Source: Lactobacillus sp. ESL0677
GTDB taxonomy: Bacteria > Bacillota > Bacilli > Lactobacillales > Lactobacillaceae
Assembly: GCF_029392875.1 (NCBI RefSeq)
Contig: NZ_CP113946.1
Span: 62,001-126,000 of the forward strand
Direction of reading: 5' to 3'
DNA: 64,000 nucleotides
A program made the position numbers and the translations under genes. The notes beneath the pieces were generated by a model, which did not search any database, was not told the DNA's origin, and was given only the letters and a program-made list of their open reading frames with translations. Position 1 is the first letter of the stretch; every line of letters begins with the position of its first letter. This document shows, piece after piece, positions 36,511 through 45,296 of this stretch.

Positions 36511-36727
36511 AAAAGAAATTGGCTTTTCTAGTCACTTTAAGCCTCACCCAATTCATGCTAAACGAAAATTGATTAAACAAATTAAAATGGGTTTAGGCAA
36601 TCCGGCAGGAATAATCATTAAGATAATTGATATTCATCTTAATGGCCAAGCAGGCGATCATTTATTAATTTATTCGCAGTCTAAAATGATAGTGTATTTA
36701 GTTCTCATAGTGAATTATTTTAATTAA
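36503..36727 (+). pseudogene. Degenerate YafQ/RelE-type toxin
   Basis: The frame opens in the proper overlapping position (MNKKEIGFSSHFK) but has only 74 residues against about 90 for YafQ toxins. The C-terminal half, IIDIHLNGQAGDHLLIYSQ, corresponds to the family's DHxLxG...HLLIY block with its middle compressed; the family's catalytic His/Arg segment is missing. It is probably inactive, leaving an orphan antitoxin. Confidence 0.6.
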
Positions 36728-36905
36728 TTAGCTAGAACCAAAATGGAATCAACTAAGCGACTTGAGGTTGTATAAGTATTGAAGTCGATAATCTTTCGTC
36801 TTTTAGTCAGTATTTTTATAAATAACCTTGATTTATCAACGTTTAGCACAGGTAATTCAAGGCTATTTTTTGTTAGTAAAAGTAATTTTGACACAAAAAA
36901 TGGCA
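36728..36905. other. Intergenic stretch without a recognised gene
   Basis: AT-rich sequence with one minus-strand open frame (36724-36906) that lacks a ribosome site. It ends in a short inverted repeat (GCACATA...TATGTGT, about 36902-36926). I see no supported gene; it could be remnant DNA of a lost element. Confidence 0.3.
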
Positions 36906-36939
36906 CATAATTTAAAACTATGTGTCAAAGAAATCTTTG

Positions 36940-37025
36940 GTAGCAGAAGGAAAGCTGATAAAGCGGGCTTTAGGCCCGCTACCGCGCGTTGTAAGTAGTC
37001 AGCTTACAGGTACGTCTTTCTACAC
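36940..37025. ncRNA. Candidate structured RNA, unknown class
   Basis: A GC-rich island in an AT-rich spacer folds into nested helices. The outer helix is GTAG(C)AGAA with TTTCTAC, the middle helix AAGCTGA with TCAGCTT, and the inner helix AGCGGGC with GCCCGCT around a TTAG loop. A second hairpin region (GCTGAAT...ATTCAGC, with an inner ACTA/TAGT pair) follows at about 37110-37146. The strand is not decided, as the helices pair in both. No known RNA class is recognised. It lies just downstream of asnA. Confidence 0.45.
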
Positions 37026-37175
37026 TGAAAACGTGTAAACTCTTTATAGCTTACATTTTTCTTAGACAAGCAACCAATTTATTAACTGCATTGCAAGGTG
37101 TGTTAGCTGAATTAGTCAAACTATTTAAGTAGTGTATTCAGCAGCTTAGATTTTCTAAGTTGAACTTTTTACATT

Positions 37176-38189
37176 TTATAATAGCGGAATGCCATGCTTG
37201 GCGCATGTCGTAACCATTTCTTTAGGCCAAATACTGGCTTGTACTTCACCAATATGGGCCTTGCCTAGTAGTAACATGCACAGGCGCGATTGACCAATGC
37301 CGCCGCCGATTGAGTAAGGCAATTCACCCTTCAGCAGTAATTGGTGGAACGGTAATTGTTCACGGTCAAGGCAGCCGGCCTTTGTTAGTTGCTCGTGTAA
37401 ACTTTCGGGACTAACACGGATCCCCATTGAAGAAATTTCCAACTTTTGCTTGAGTGGCTCATACCAGAAGATCAGGTCGCCGTTTAATTGCCAGTCATCG
37501 TAGTCTGGTGCACGACCGTCGTGTGGCTTACCACTACGATTTAATTTATCACCAATCTTCATTAAAAAGACGGCCTTTTCTTCCTTGGCAATCTTGTTTT
37601 CACGTTCCTCTGGGCTGATATCTGGCCAGCGGTCTTCCAATTCTTGCGTGGTAATAAAGTGGACCTCGTCGGGCAGGCGATAAGTAGAAGCCGGGTAACG
37701 CGAGGCGCACTCAGCTTCAATCTGTTTAATCGCTGCGAAAATCTTGTTGACGGTGATTTCCAGGTTTTCGCTAGTACGGTCTTCTTTGCTAATGACCCTT
37801 TCCCAGTCCCACTGGTCAACATAGATGGAATGGAAATTATCCATCTCCTCGTCGCGGCGGATGGCGTTCATATTTGTGTAGAGTCCTTCGTGCATCCGGA
37901 AGCCATACTTCTTAAGCGCCATGCGTTTCCATTTGGCAAGTGAGTGGACAATCTCAATTGTATCGTCCTTAGGCATGTCTTTGGCATCAAAGGCGACGGG
38001 ACGTTCCACACCGTTTAAGTTGTCGTTTAGTCCCGTGTCTTTTTCGACAAACATTGGTGCCGACATCCGTTGCAAGTTGAGTTTTTGCGCTAAAATGTCT
38101 TGGAATCGCTCCCGAATAAACACGATTGCTGCTTCGGTATCTCTAATTGTTAAAGTTGGCTGATATTTTTCTGGTAAAATCAAAGTCAT
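37176..38189 (-). CDS. asnA: AsnA, aspartate-ammonia ligase
   Basis: Makes asparagine from aspartate, ammonia and ATP. It is of the class-II aminoacyl-tRNA synthetase fold. Motifs: [59 protein letters not shown] and the C-terminal [14 protein letters not shown]. Length 337 is normal. It is preceded by a T-box leader, so transcription should rise when tRNA-Asn is uncharged. Confidence 0.97.
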   Translation of the reverse strand: MTLILPEKYQPTLTIRDTEAAIVFIRERFQDILAQKLNLQRMSAPMFVEKDTGLNDNLNGVERPVAFDAKDMPKDDTIEIVHSLAKWKRMALKKYGFRMHEGLYTNMNAIRRDEEMDNFHSIYVDQWDWERVISKEDRTSENLEITVNKIFAAIKQIEAECASRYPASTYRLPDEVHFITTQELEDRWPDISPEERENKIAKEEKAVFLMKIGDKLNRSGKPHDGRAPDYDDWQLNGDLIFWYEPLKQKLEISSMGIRVSPESLHEQLTKAGCLDREQLPFHQLLLKGELPYSIGGGIGQSRLCMLLLGKAHIGEVQASIWPKEMVTTCAKHGIPLL

Positions 38190-38215
38190 GGTTAGTTACC
38201 TCCAAAATTGGGTCA

Positions 38216-38500
38216 AAGAAAAAAGCCCTTTGTCCGATTGATAATTCAATAGGACGAAAGGCTTTTTCCGCGGTGCCACCTAAATTGCTCAAAACTTGAG
38301 CCAACTCATGAAGCACTAACATGCTTCACCAGCGTGGTAACGTACTGGGGACGACGCAACTTACTCTTCTAAAATTTCAGTGCGCTGCTAAAAGGGTTTT
38401 TCGATAATTCAGGGTCTGGCGCATTTGCACTAGCTGCACCTCACTGAGTAGAGATAAATTATTTACTCGTCTTTGTCATTGCATTTATGTTAAATGATAT
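38216..38500 (-). promoter_or_regulatory. T-box leader of asnA
   Basis: On the minus strand the leader contains the T-box core TTAGGTGGCACCGCGG (38269-38284), which pairs with the free CCA end of tRNA, in the antiterminator position. The terminator follows: AAAGCCTTTCGTCC pairs with GGACAAAGGGCTTT and has a T-run (about 38219-38267). Upstream long hairpins (for example GAAGCATG...CATGCTTC-type arms and the AGTTGGCTCAAG...CTTGAGC-type arms) make stem I to III. The specifier was not resolved by eye; asparagine is inferred from the gene. Confidence 0.93.
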
Positions 38501-38611
38501 TTAACACTCTTTTTAATAAAATTGCAAGCAAAAATTAATTATATTCACGATGACTATCGAAATTAAGCGACTCTGTTATAATAATAAAGAATAATAGCGA
38601 GGAGAATTTTT

Positions 38612-39097
38612 ATGGCAAATTCGACATTTTTATATTTTCTTTTGGATGCAATACTGCTTGGTTACAGCTGCTACAGTTGGTTTTGGCAAGCTAGTATTGA
38701 CCTGAAGGGACATTATCGGACTTCATCAATTGTTTGGACTGTGCTAATTATTTGGGCTGGTTTTGCGTGGGAATTTTTGGAAAAGAGCGATCCGGGCTTG
38801 AGCATGTTTCTCGCCATCTTTTTATTAATGGGAATTATTGATGGCTTTTCCGGTTTAGCACCGAAAAGGGCAGTGGTGTCGGGTTATTTTAGGCGGACAA
38901 TTGCCTATAAAGATATTGTCATGGTAACTTTGATTAAGGTGCCGAAACTCAAGAAGAAAATGGTAATTTGTATTTTGACGACGAAGAAGCACCAACAATA
39001 TTACCTGCGCTTTTCTAAAGAAGTGACGCAAATTATTACTGTTTTGAAAAAGCGCATTGGCCACAATGTTCAGATTGAAGTGCAAGATATTTTATAA
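38612..39097 (+). CDS. Membrane protein of unknown function
   Basis: 161 residues. There are three hydrophobic helices in the first 85 residues, then a soluble C-terminal part with GYFRRTIAYKDIVMVTL and YYLRFSKEVTQIITVLKKRI that looks like a small PH-like beta domain. Start behind AGCGAGGAG. It is monocistronic, opposite to cardiolipin synthase. I do not recognise a named family. Confidence 0.7.
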   Translation: MANSTFLYFLLDAILLGYSCYSWFWQASIDLKGHYRTSSIVWTVLIIWAGFAWEFLEKSDPGLSMFLAIFLLMGIIDGFSGLAPKRAVVSGYFRRTIAYKDIVMVTLIKVPKLKKKMVICILTTKKHQQYYLRFSKEVTQIITVLKKRIGHNVQIEVQDIL

Positions 39098-39132
39098 AAA
39101 AAGCCACGCACTAAGGCATGACTTTTAGAGTT

Positions 39133-39168
39133 AAGCTTTTACAGATAAATGTAAAAGTTTATTTTTTT
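39133..39168 (+). terminator. Terminator after membrane protein gene
   Basis: CTTTTACA pairs with TGTAAAAG around GATAAA, and a T-rich run follows. Confidence 0.8.
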
Positions 39169-39170
39169 AA

Positions 39171-40628
39171 TTATAAAATTGGGGATAACATCCGCGAAAA
39201 GCTCTGCAGGGTCCGCAGCCAGCGGCCTTGTTTAGCGATCATCTCTGGTGAAAGCAGAGTTGACTGTTTCATGTCTTCTTCAAAGGCATGGGCAATTTTG
39301 CTAGTAAAGTTTTTATCATAAAAAATCGCAATGTCCTCAAAATTAAGGTCATAAGAACGGTAATCTTGGTTCATTGAGCCGACAGTTGAAACGTCGTCAT
39401 CAACCACAATTGTCTTGGCGTGAATAAAGCCGTGATTGTAGATGTAAATTTTGACGCCGTAACGCGATAATTCGTTGGCGTACCACTGCGTTGCCCGATA
39501 AATGAAGGGGTGGTCTGGCTTGCACGGAATCATAATTCGCAAGTCAACGCCTGACATGGCGATTGTCTGCAAGGTTGCGAACATGGCATCATCGGGGATA
39601 AGGTAAGGCGTTTGCAGCCAAAGCCGTGTTTTAGCTTGCGACATTAACTTCATGACGCCGTTACGCATGTTGGCGTTGTAATGGTCTGGGCCATCGGAGA
39701 CAATCTGCGTGGCAACGTCGCCAGGGTGGATTTCGTTCTCATCTAAGTCGGGAAAGAGTAGGTGGTTAAAGGTAATTAACTGACTATCTTTTTGGATTGA
39801 AGCATTCCAATCCATAACAAAACGTTCCTGAAGTAAGAGTGAGGCCGAACCGACAATGCGAACCTGACTATCGCGCCAGTAGCCGAATTTCTTTTTCCGA
39901 CCTAAATATTGGTCGCCGATGTTAAATCCGCCGGTCCACGAAATTTTACCATCGATAACTACAATCTTGCGGTGCAGGTGATAATTAATTCGGTACCGTG
40001 TAATCATGTTGCGCGATGTGACGAAGGGCAATACTTGCCCGCCGACTTGGCACAATTGGTTAAACCATGACTTGGTTGCCCCCATTGACCCCCAAGCATC
40101 ATAAAGGACGCGAACGCGGACGCCCTCGCGAGCCTTTTTAATTAATAAATTTAAAATTTCATTGCCAATATCGTCGTTATAAAAAGTATAAAATTCCACG
40201 TTAATGGTTTCGCGGGCATTTTTAATATCCTGAATCATGTCGGCAAACATTGGCTGTCCATCATTATAGAGCTTGACCTGATTGTTCTTACTTAGTGGTG
40301 ACTCGCCTTGGCGGTTGAAGAAGTGAACGACCATCTTAGCCTTGTTAGAAGTATCAGATGAGCTAATCTTTTTAGGAGCTTTAGTAATTGACTTTTGCAC
40401 GTTGCGCAGTCCGATGTGGTGCTGTTTATTAATGGCAAAAATATTTTCTTGTGAAATTCCACGACCAAAAAAGCCATACAGAGTCATCCCGATTACGGGG
40501 AAAACAAGCAGGATAATTAGCCATGCCCAGGTTGTAGAAACCGACCGTCGTCTGTGAAAGACGATGTAGAAGGCAAGAATAGTGTTGGCAATAATGATGA
40601 TACGCGCAATGTCACGAAGTAGACTCAC
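39171..40628 (-). CDS. cls: Cardiolipin synthase
   Basis: Joins two phosphatidylglycerols to cardiolipin at the membrane. Two N-terminal transmembrane helices (about residues 6-25 and 34-52) precede two phospholipase D domains. The HKD motifs are HLHRKIVVIDG (near 222) and HAKTIVVDDD (near 400). Length 485 is normal. An alpha/beta hydrolase gene lies 25 bases upstream on the same strand, so they may be co-transcribed. Confidence 0.96.
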   Translation of the reverse strand: MSLLRDIARIIIIANTILAFYIVFHRRRSVSTTWAWLIILLVFPVIGMTLYGFFGRGISQENIFAINKQHHIGLRNVQKSITKAPKKISSSDTSNKAKMVVHFFNRQGESPLSKNNQVKLYNDGQPMFADMIQDIKNARETINVEFYTFYNDDIGNEILNLLIKKAREGVRVRVLYDAWGSMGATKSWFNQLCQVGGQVLPFVTSRNMITRYRINYHLHRKIVVIDGKISWTGGFNIGDQYLGRKKKFGYWRDSQVRIVGSASLLLQERFVMDWNASIQKDSQLITFNHLLFPDLDENEIHPGDVATQIVSDGPDHYNANMRNGVMKLMSQAKTRLWLQTPYLIPDDAMFATLQTIAMSGVDLRIMIPCKPDHPFIYRATQWYANELSRYGVKIYIYNHGFIHAKTIVVDDDVSTVGSMNQDYRSYDLNFEDIAIFYDKNFTSKIAHAFEEDMKQSTLLSPEMIAKQGRWLRTLQSFSRMLSPIL

Positions 40629-40653
40629 GGAAATCCTCCAGAATAATAAAAAG

Positions 40654-41595
40654 TTACTGTGTTAGGCCGATAAATTTATCGACAATTTTGATAACGAACG
40701 GATTATCATGCATCCAGCTGTGCTCGGCGTATTTTTGCCCACGGATTTCAACTTCGTGGTATGAATGGGCACCGGGTGCCAGAATGTAGCGAATGCTTTT
40801 AGCAGAAATAACGGAAATAAACTTGTCGCTGTTAGTGTTGTCAAGGACGTTACCATAAATGTTTAAAACGGAAATGTCGGGGTTGAACCGCTTGCGTCTG
40901 AGCAGCAGGTAAATGTAATGTGGGTTAATTACATTGGGGCGGCCGTTGGCATTAAGACCGTTAACGTTCGGGATGTCCCCCATGTAAGTTACACCGTCGA
41001 AAGGCCCGGCAATAAAGGCGCACTTGGTCAGCCGCGGGAAATTCTTCTTGCGGCAGGTGCGCATCTCGGTGCGGACAACACATGGGCAGGCGAGTGAATG
41101 CGCGACAGCCATGTAATTTTTAAAGTGAAATTTTTGTGCTAAAAAGGGCAGTAGCATTCGCAGATAATAGTCAATCGCGTACACGCCGATTAGCCGCTGC
41201 CGAAAGACCACTTGAACAATTGGGTTTAAGTCGCCAGTCCAGGTGCCCTCGAGTTTAAAATTACCTAGTAAATCAATTGTCACCTTGAGATACTTAGGGT
41301 TATCCTTATCTTTTAGAGCCTGCTTAATCATGACGTTAGTTGTGTAGTCACCGCCGCGAAAGCCATGAAAGTAAAGCACAGGTACTTGCTCAAAGTCGCC
41401 AGCCTTTTCTTCAATCACAGCCTTATCATCGATGTGCTTTTTGTGCAAATGTAGCAGAGGTCTAGTCGGTGCAATGCTGGCCAAAATCGCCAAAGCGAGC
41501 ATATTAAACCTACTGGGTTCTTCAGATAGATTATGTTTGCGGTTTTTTTCCGCTTCTTCCTTATATTTTTTGGTATTGAAGAACATTACGCTCAC
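40654..41595 (-). CDS. Alpha/beta hydrolase (DUF915-like)
   Basis: A cytoplasmic or membrane-associated alpha/beta hydrolase of 313 residues. The oxyanion region is VLYFHGFRGGDYTTN. The nucleophile elbow reads VAHSLACPC, with alanines in place of the usual glycines of GHSxG. A later GAHSYHEVE carries the probable histidine. DUF915 proteins of lactobacilli have this general plan; the substrate is unknown. It precedes the cls gene. Confidence 0.78.
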   Translation of the reverse strand: MSVMFFNTKKYKEEAEKNRKHNLSEEPSRFNMLALAILASIAPTRPLLHLHKKHIDDKAVIEEKAGDFEQVPVLYFHGFRGGDYTTNVMIKQALKDKDNPKYLKVTIDLLGNFKLEGTWTGDLNPIVQVVFRQRLIGVYAIDYYLRMLLPFLAQKFHFKNYMAVAHSLACPCVVRTEMRTCRKKNFPRLTKCAFIAGPFDGVTYMGDIPNVNGLNANGRPNVINPHYIYLLLRRKRFNPDISVLNIYGNVLDNTNSDKFISVISAKSIRYILAPGAHSYHEVEIRGQKYAEHSWMHDNPFVIKIVDKFIGLTQ

Positions 41596-41661
41596 CTTTA
41601 AAATAATAATTAATTATATTCTAACATTGCTAACAACTTTTTAGTAAATAATGAGGTACAT

Positions 41662-42576
41662 ATGAAATTTTATGCAGTAAAAAAAGGCCGTGTTCCCGGA
41701 ATTTATCGTACGTGGGATGCAACCAAAAAGCAAGTTGACGGGTTTTCTGGGGCTATATACAAGTCTTTCAAACAAGAAGCTGATGCAATTGAATTTATGG
41801 GTGGAGATCCTAAAACAATCTATCGGCAAGGTAAAAACCATAAGGTTAAGCCTAAGCCTAAACGCAAAGCGGTTAAGCATGTAACTAGTGTAAAGCAGCC
41901 TGCTGTCGCCTCAATTACTACTAAAAGTGTACTCCCCAAGAGTGAGGACACCTTGCAAAATGCGATTGCTAAAATTCAACGCTTTAGTGAAGAAGTTAGG
42001 GTGCAGTCACCAAAGCCTAAATCGCGGGTTAAGCAACCAATTAAAAAAGCACCCAAGAAAAAAACTCAGGTGCATAGAGATCAAACTTATTTTGCGACAA
42101 TCTATACTGATGGCGGGACCCGCAATACTGGTAATTATAAGGGCGGCCACGTTAGGCCAACGGATAAGGCTGCGTGGGCTTACCTGATTGAATGGCAGGA
42201 AGCCGGGGAACCTAAGTCAACTTATGGCACAAACGGTGAGTTTGGCGCTACCAATAATAAGATGGAATTGACCGCATTAATTCAGGCTCTCAAAAAACTG
42301 CTGGAACTTAATTTTAATACCAAGCCACTGCTATTTGTGCTTGATTCACGATACGTGCTGAATCCAATTACAAAAGGCTGGCTTAAAAGTTGGAAAAAGC
42401 GGGGCTGGAAGAAAAGTTCCAAGGGGGAAATTGCTAACTTAGCTGGCTGGCAAGAGCTAGATAGTTTGCTTGCCCAGTTTAGTAATCCTCAATTTGAGTG
42501 GACCAAAGGCCACGCCAATAATCGTGGTAATGAGTTTGTTGACCATACCTTAAACAAGTTTATGGATCAGATGTAA
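41662..42576 (+). CDS. RNase H family protein with N-terminal hybrid-binding domain
   Basis: Degrades the RNA of RNA-DNA hybrids. Residues 1-45 form a viroplasmin-like hybrid-binding domain (KFYAVKKGRVPGIYRTW). A basic linker of about 90 residues follows, then an RNase HI domain with the carboxylates in IYTDGGTRNTG, NNKMELTALIQAL, LDSRYV and GNEFVDHTLN. The WTKGHANNRGNE loop is typical of RNase HI. Length 304. It is convergent with the DUF1002 gene (four-base gap). Confidence 0.92.
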   Translation: MKFYAVKKGRVPGIYRTWDATKKQVDGFSGAIYKSFKQEADAIEFMGGDPKTIYRQGKNHKVKPKPKRKAVKHVTSVKQPAVASITTKSVLPKSEDTLQNAIAKIQRFSEEVRVQSPKPKSRVKQPIKKAPKKKTQVHRDQTYFATIYTDGGTRNTGNYKGGHVRPTDKAAWAYLIEWQEAGEPKSTYGTNGEFGATNNKMELTALIQALKKLLELNFNTKPLLFVLDSRYVLNPITKGWLKSWKKRGWKKSSKGEIANLAGWQELDSLLAQFSNPQFEWTKGHANNRGNEFVDHTLNKFMDQM

Positions 42577-42580
42577 CTAT

Positions 42581-43543
42581 TTAATAGGTAACGATGGTGC
42601 CGCCAAACAAATGACCGAAAAAGCCGGCGATATTGTCCCAAAGCTGTTCAAACCAGTTGCGGTTTTCTTGCGTGTTGAGTTTATTAAAGATATTTTTGGC
42701 ATTTTTTTCGATTCCTTTAGAAAGGGTTGCTGCCTGTTCTTTAAAATTATGGTTCTTCAGAGCACCCGAATCACGTACCTCGATTAGCACGTTAATAATT
42801 TGCTGCTTTTGGTTGTTATTAATTGTGTTGCCAAGATGATTAATATTAATTTGGTTATTAACAATATCATGGATTTGACTATCAGAAATGTTGTTGCCGA
42901 TTTTGCCCATTTCTTGTTTGGCACCAGCAATCGCATTGTTTAATTGGGCATCAGTGTAGCCATCTTTGCCTTTATTTTCCTTAGTAATTTTGCTTAAAGT
43001 GCCCATCTCATCTTGAGCGGCATTTACTTGGCTTTGGTTTAAATGGTCGCCGGTCTTAGCATAAGCGGCATAAACACCAGCTAGAGCTCCGGAACCATCA
43101 ATTGGGGTGGCGCTAGTAACATAAATGTTGGCATCGGCAATCCCTGCGGTTAAAGCGGCGTTCTTGTATTGGTTGGCGGTAATAGTTGTAATGTTGTTAC
43201 TGCCTTTATAATTTAAAATCTGTACGTTAATACCACTGCCACTGGCTGTCTTCTGGATCATGGCACTGGACCAAACGCCTGAGCCAGTCGTGAAGTTATC
43301 GCCAGAAGGATTAAGGTACTTGACGAGATCTTCACCGTTAATCGTAATTGTTTGGTAACTAGAACCATTAAGCGGCGCGGTTAAGGTCTTCAGTGTCCCA
43401 TCACGTTGCGGGTCGGTTAACGATGTTCCTAAACAAACAATTGGTAAACTATCGGCCTTTAGGACCTGTGGCTGCTTGGTAAGTCCACAGGTCGCGGCAA
43501 GCGCTACTAGCAATATTGTTATTATCGAAAACATTTTTTTCAT
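42581..43543 (-). CDS. DUF1002 secreted protein
   Basis: An extracellular protein of 320 residues with a signal peptide (about 1-30, ending in VLKADS). The DUF1002 pattern is IVCLGTSLTDPQRDGTLKTL and the later YVTSATPIDGSGALAGVYAAY, followed by helical repeats rich in Asn and Gln. The role of the family is unknown. Start behind AAGGAGT. Confidence 0.88.
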   Translation of the reverse strand: MKKMFSIITILLVALAATCGLTKQPQVLKADSLPIVCLGTSLTDPQRDGTLKTLTAPLNGSSYQTITINGEDLVKYLNPSGDNFTTGSGVWSSAMIQKTASGSGINVQILNYKGSNNITTITANQYKNAALTAGIADANIYVTSATPIDGSGALAGVYAAYAKTGDHLNQSQVNAAQDEMGTLSKITKENKGKDGYTDAQLNNAIAGAKQEMGKIGNNISDSQIHDIVNNQININHLGNTINNNQKQQIINVLIEVRDSGALKNHNFKEQAATLSKGIEKNAKNIFNKLNTQENRNWFEQLWDNIAGFFGHLFGGTIVTY

Positions 43544-43687
43544 AAGAATATTAACTCCTTTTTGATGTCTTAATTATAATAGGCGCTCATAGGAAAAGGT
43601 CAAGTTACGATTTCGTGTCGTTTATTTTACGTTTTTTTTAATTTCTTAGTTAGATGGTATAATAAACAATAATATTGAGGAGGACCT

Positions 43688-44530
43688 ATGCTCGAGCAAC
43701 CTGAATTAACTATCATCATGCCAGTGTATAACGTTGCTAAGTATCTAGCGCGGGCGCTAGATCACCTAGCCATGCAAAATGACATGAACTTTAAGCTGCT
43801 GGTTGTCAATGATGGCTCAACAGATAATACACGTAAAATAGCGGAGAGTTACCAAGATAAGTTTCGTTATTTTAAAATCATTAATAAACCCAACGGTGGT
43901 CTGTCTGATGCTCGTAATGTCGGCTTAAAGAATGTCGATACGCCGTATTTTACTTTTCATGATGGTGATGATTGGGTTGATCCCGGATATACAGCATTTT
44001 TTGTGCATGCTTTTCATGCTCATCCAGATGCGGCGATGGTTTCGTGTGGCTTTTGGCTGGATTATGAAAACAAGCCGGGGTCAATTGCGGCAACTAAAAA
44101 GGTTGTCCACGGGATGAAGAAAAAGTTCAGAACGTATCAACTTGTTAGTAACCCGCTTGGCTCGTTATTTAACAATCGTATTTTAGCAACGCCAGTTAAG
44201 GGCTATACGTGGAATAAAGGCTATCGCATCGCAGTTGTGCGCCAGCACCATTTACGGTTTGTGGAAGACTTGGCGTTTATGGAAGACCAGATTTTCAATG
44301 TGCAGTACTTGGCATTGACCGAGGGCTTTTATTGCGATAGTCAGCCGCTCTATCATTATTGGCAGCGCAAGGATAGTATGGTGCACAATTTTAACCTAAA
44401 AATGATCCCGGATGACTTTAAGGCCAATTACATTGTGGCTAAAATTGTGGTCCGCAGTCTGTGGCATGAACATCATCAAAAGCAGCAAAGTCAGCGCTTA
44501 ATTGAAGCGAGTGAGAGGGATCAACAATGA
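43688..44530 (+). CDS. Family 2 glycosyltransferase
   Basis: Transfers a sugar from a nucleotide sugar, probably to a wall or exopolysaccharide precursor. GT-A fold motifs: TIIMPVYNVAKYLARALD, VVNDGSTDNT, NGGLSDARNVGL and FHDGDDWVDPGY with the DxD metal site. Length 280. It is followed with a four-base overlap by an alpha/beta hydrolase gene. Acceptor unknown. Confidence 0.92.
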   Translation: MLEQPELTIIMPVYNVAKYLARALDHLAMQNDMNFKLLVVNDGSTDNTRKIAESYQDKFRYFKIINKPNGGLSDARNVGLKNVDTPYFTFHDGDDWVDPGYTAFFVHAFHAHPDAAMVSCGFWLDYENKPGSIAATKKVVHGMKKKFRTYQLVSNPLGSLFNNRILATPVKGYTWNKGYRIAVVRQHHLRFVEDLAFMEDQIFNVQYLALTEGFYCDSQPLYHYWQRKDSMVHNFNLKMIPDDFKANYIVAKIVVRSLWHEHHQKQQSQRLIEASERDQQ

Positions 44531-45183
44531 GAGAAAAGGTTAATGGCAACGAACTTTACTATAATAAATTAGGTCAAGGAGCACCGCTCTTGTTACTTCA
44601 TGGTCACCACTTAGACGGTGGAATGTTTGACCAAGTGGTGGCACCACTGTCGCTTTATTACACGGTTTATGTGCTGGATATGCGCGGTCATGGTCTAAGC
44701 AAGGGCGAGATTGCCGAGCATTACCAAACAGAAGTTGAAGATGTGGCGGCCTTTATTAAGCAGGTTAATATTCGCGGCTGTTATTGCTTTGGCTTTGATG
44801 CCGGTGGTCTTGTTGCCATGATGCTAGCTAGTCAAGACCAGCATATTTTCAAAAAGTTGATGGTTGCCAGTGTTTTTGTCAATGGCAATGGCATTCGTCC
44901 TTACCACTATTTAACAGAAGGTGTTTTACGGTATTTGCATTTTGACCGTGATAGTCAGGTGGAATTGACCGAAAGTTTTATGTCTGTTGACAGTCTGAAG
45001 GCAATAAAAATCCCAACTTACTGCGTTGTCGGTGAAAAGGATTGGGTCAAGGTTGAGCATGTGCGCTGGTACAGCCAGATAATTCCGCAAGGACAATTAC
45101 TCATCATGCCGCGGCAAAAGCACAATAGCTACGCAATAAATAGTTTTAAATTGTTAAATTTAATGGAAGACTTTTTCAAGTAA
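44527..45183 (+). CDS. Alpha/beta hydrolase with Asp at the nucleophile position
   Basis: An alpha/beta hydrolase of 218 residues. It has the oxyanion loop LLLHGHHLDGGMFDQV, a nucleophile elbow GFDAGGLVA where aspartate stands in place of serine, a likely acid in GEKDWV, and a histidine in RQKHNSY. An Asp nucleophile is known for haloalkane dehalogenases and epoxide hydrolases, but the rest of the protein resembles small esterases, so activity is uncertain. It overlaps the glycosyltransferase by four bases and is translated with it. Confidence 0.85.
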   Translation: MREKVNGNELYYNKLGQGAPLLLLHGHHLDGGMFDQVVAPLSLYYTVYVLDMRGHGLSKGEIAEHYQTEVEDVAAFIKQVNIRGCYCFGFDAGGLVAMMLASQDQHIFKKLMVASVFVNGNGIRPYHYLTEGVLRYLHFDRDSQVELTESFMSVDSLKAIKIPTYCVVGEKDWVKVEHVRWYSQIIPQGQLLIMPRQKHNSYAINSFKLLNLMEDFFK

Positions 45184-45209
45184 AGCTGAGATAAAACTCG
45201 GCTTTTTTT
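45183..45209 (+). terminator. Terminator after hydrolase gene
   Basis: AAGCTGAG pairs with CTCGGCTT (one wobble) and a T-run follows immediately after the stop codon. Confidence 0.85.
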
Positions 45210-45296
45210 GTTAGAAATTACCCCTTTCCTAGTCAGGAAGAGTGTTTTTTGGTTATAATAGATGAAAAGATAGTATTTTTTGATGAAGAGGTAGTT

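Noticed and set aside
36940..37025. SRP RNA, tmRNA or RNase P RNA
   Set aside because: None of the signature sequences of these RNAs (for example the SRP GNAR tetraloop helix or a CCA-ending tRNA-like domain) is present.
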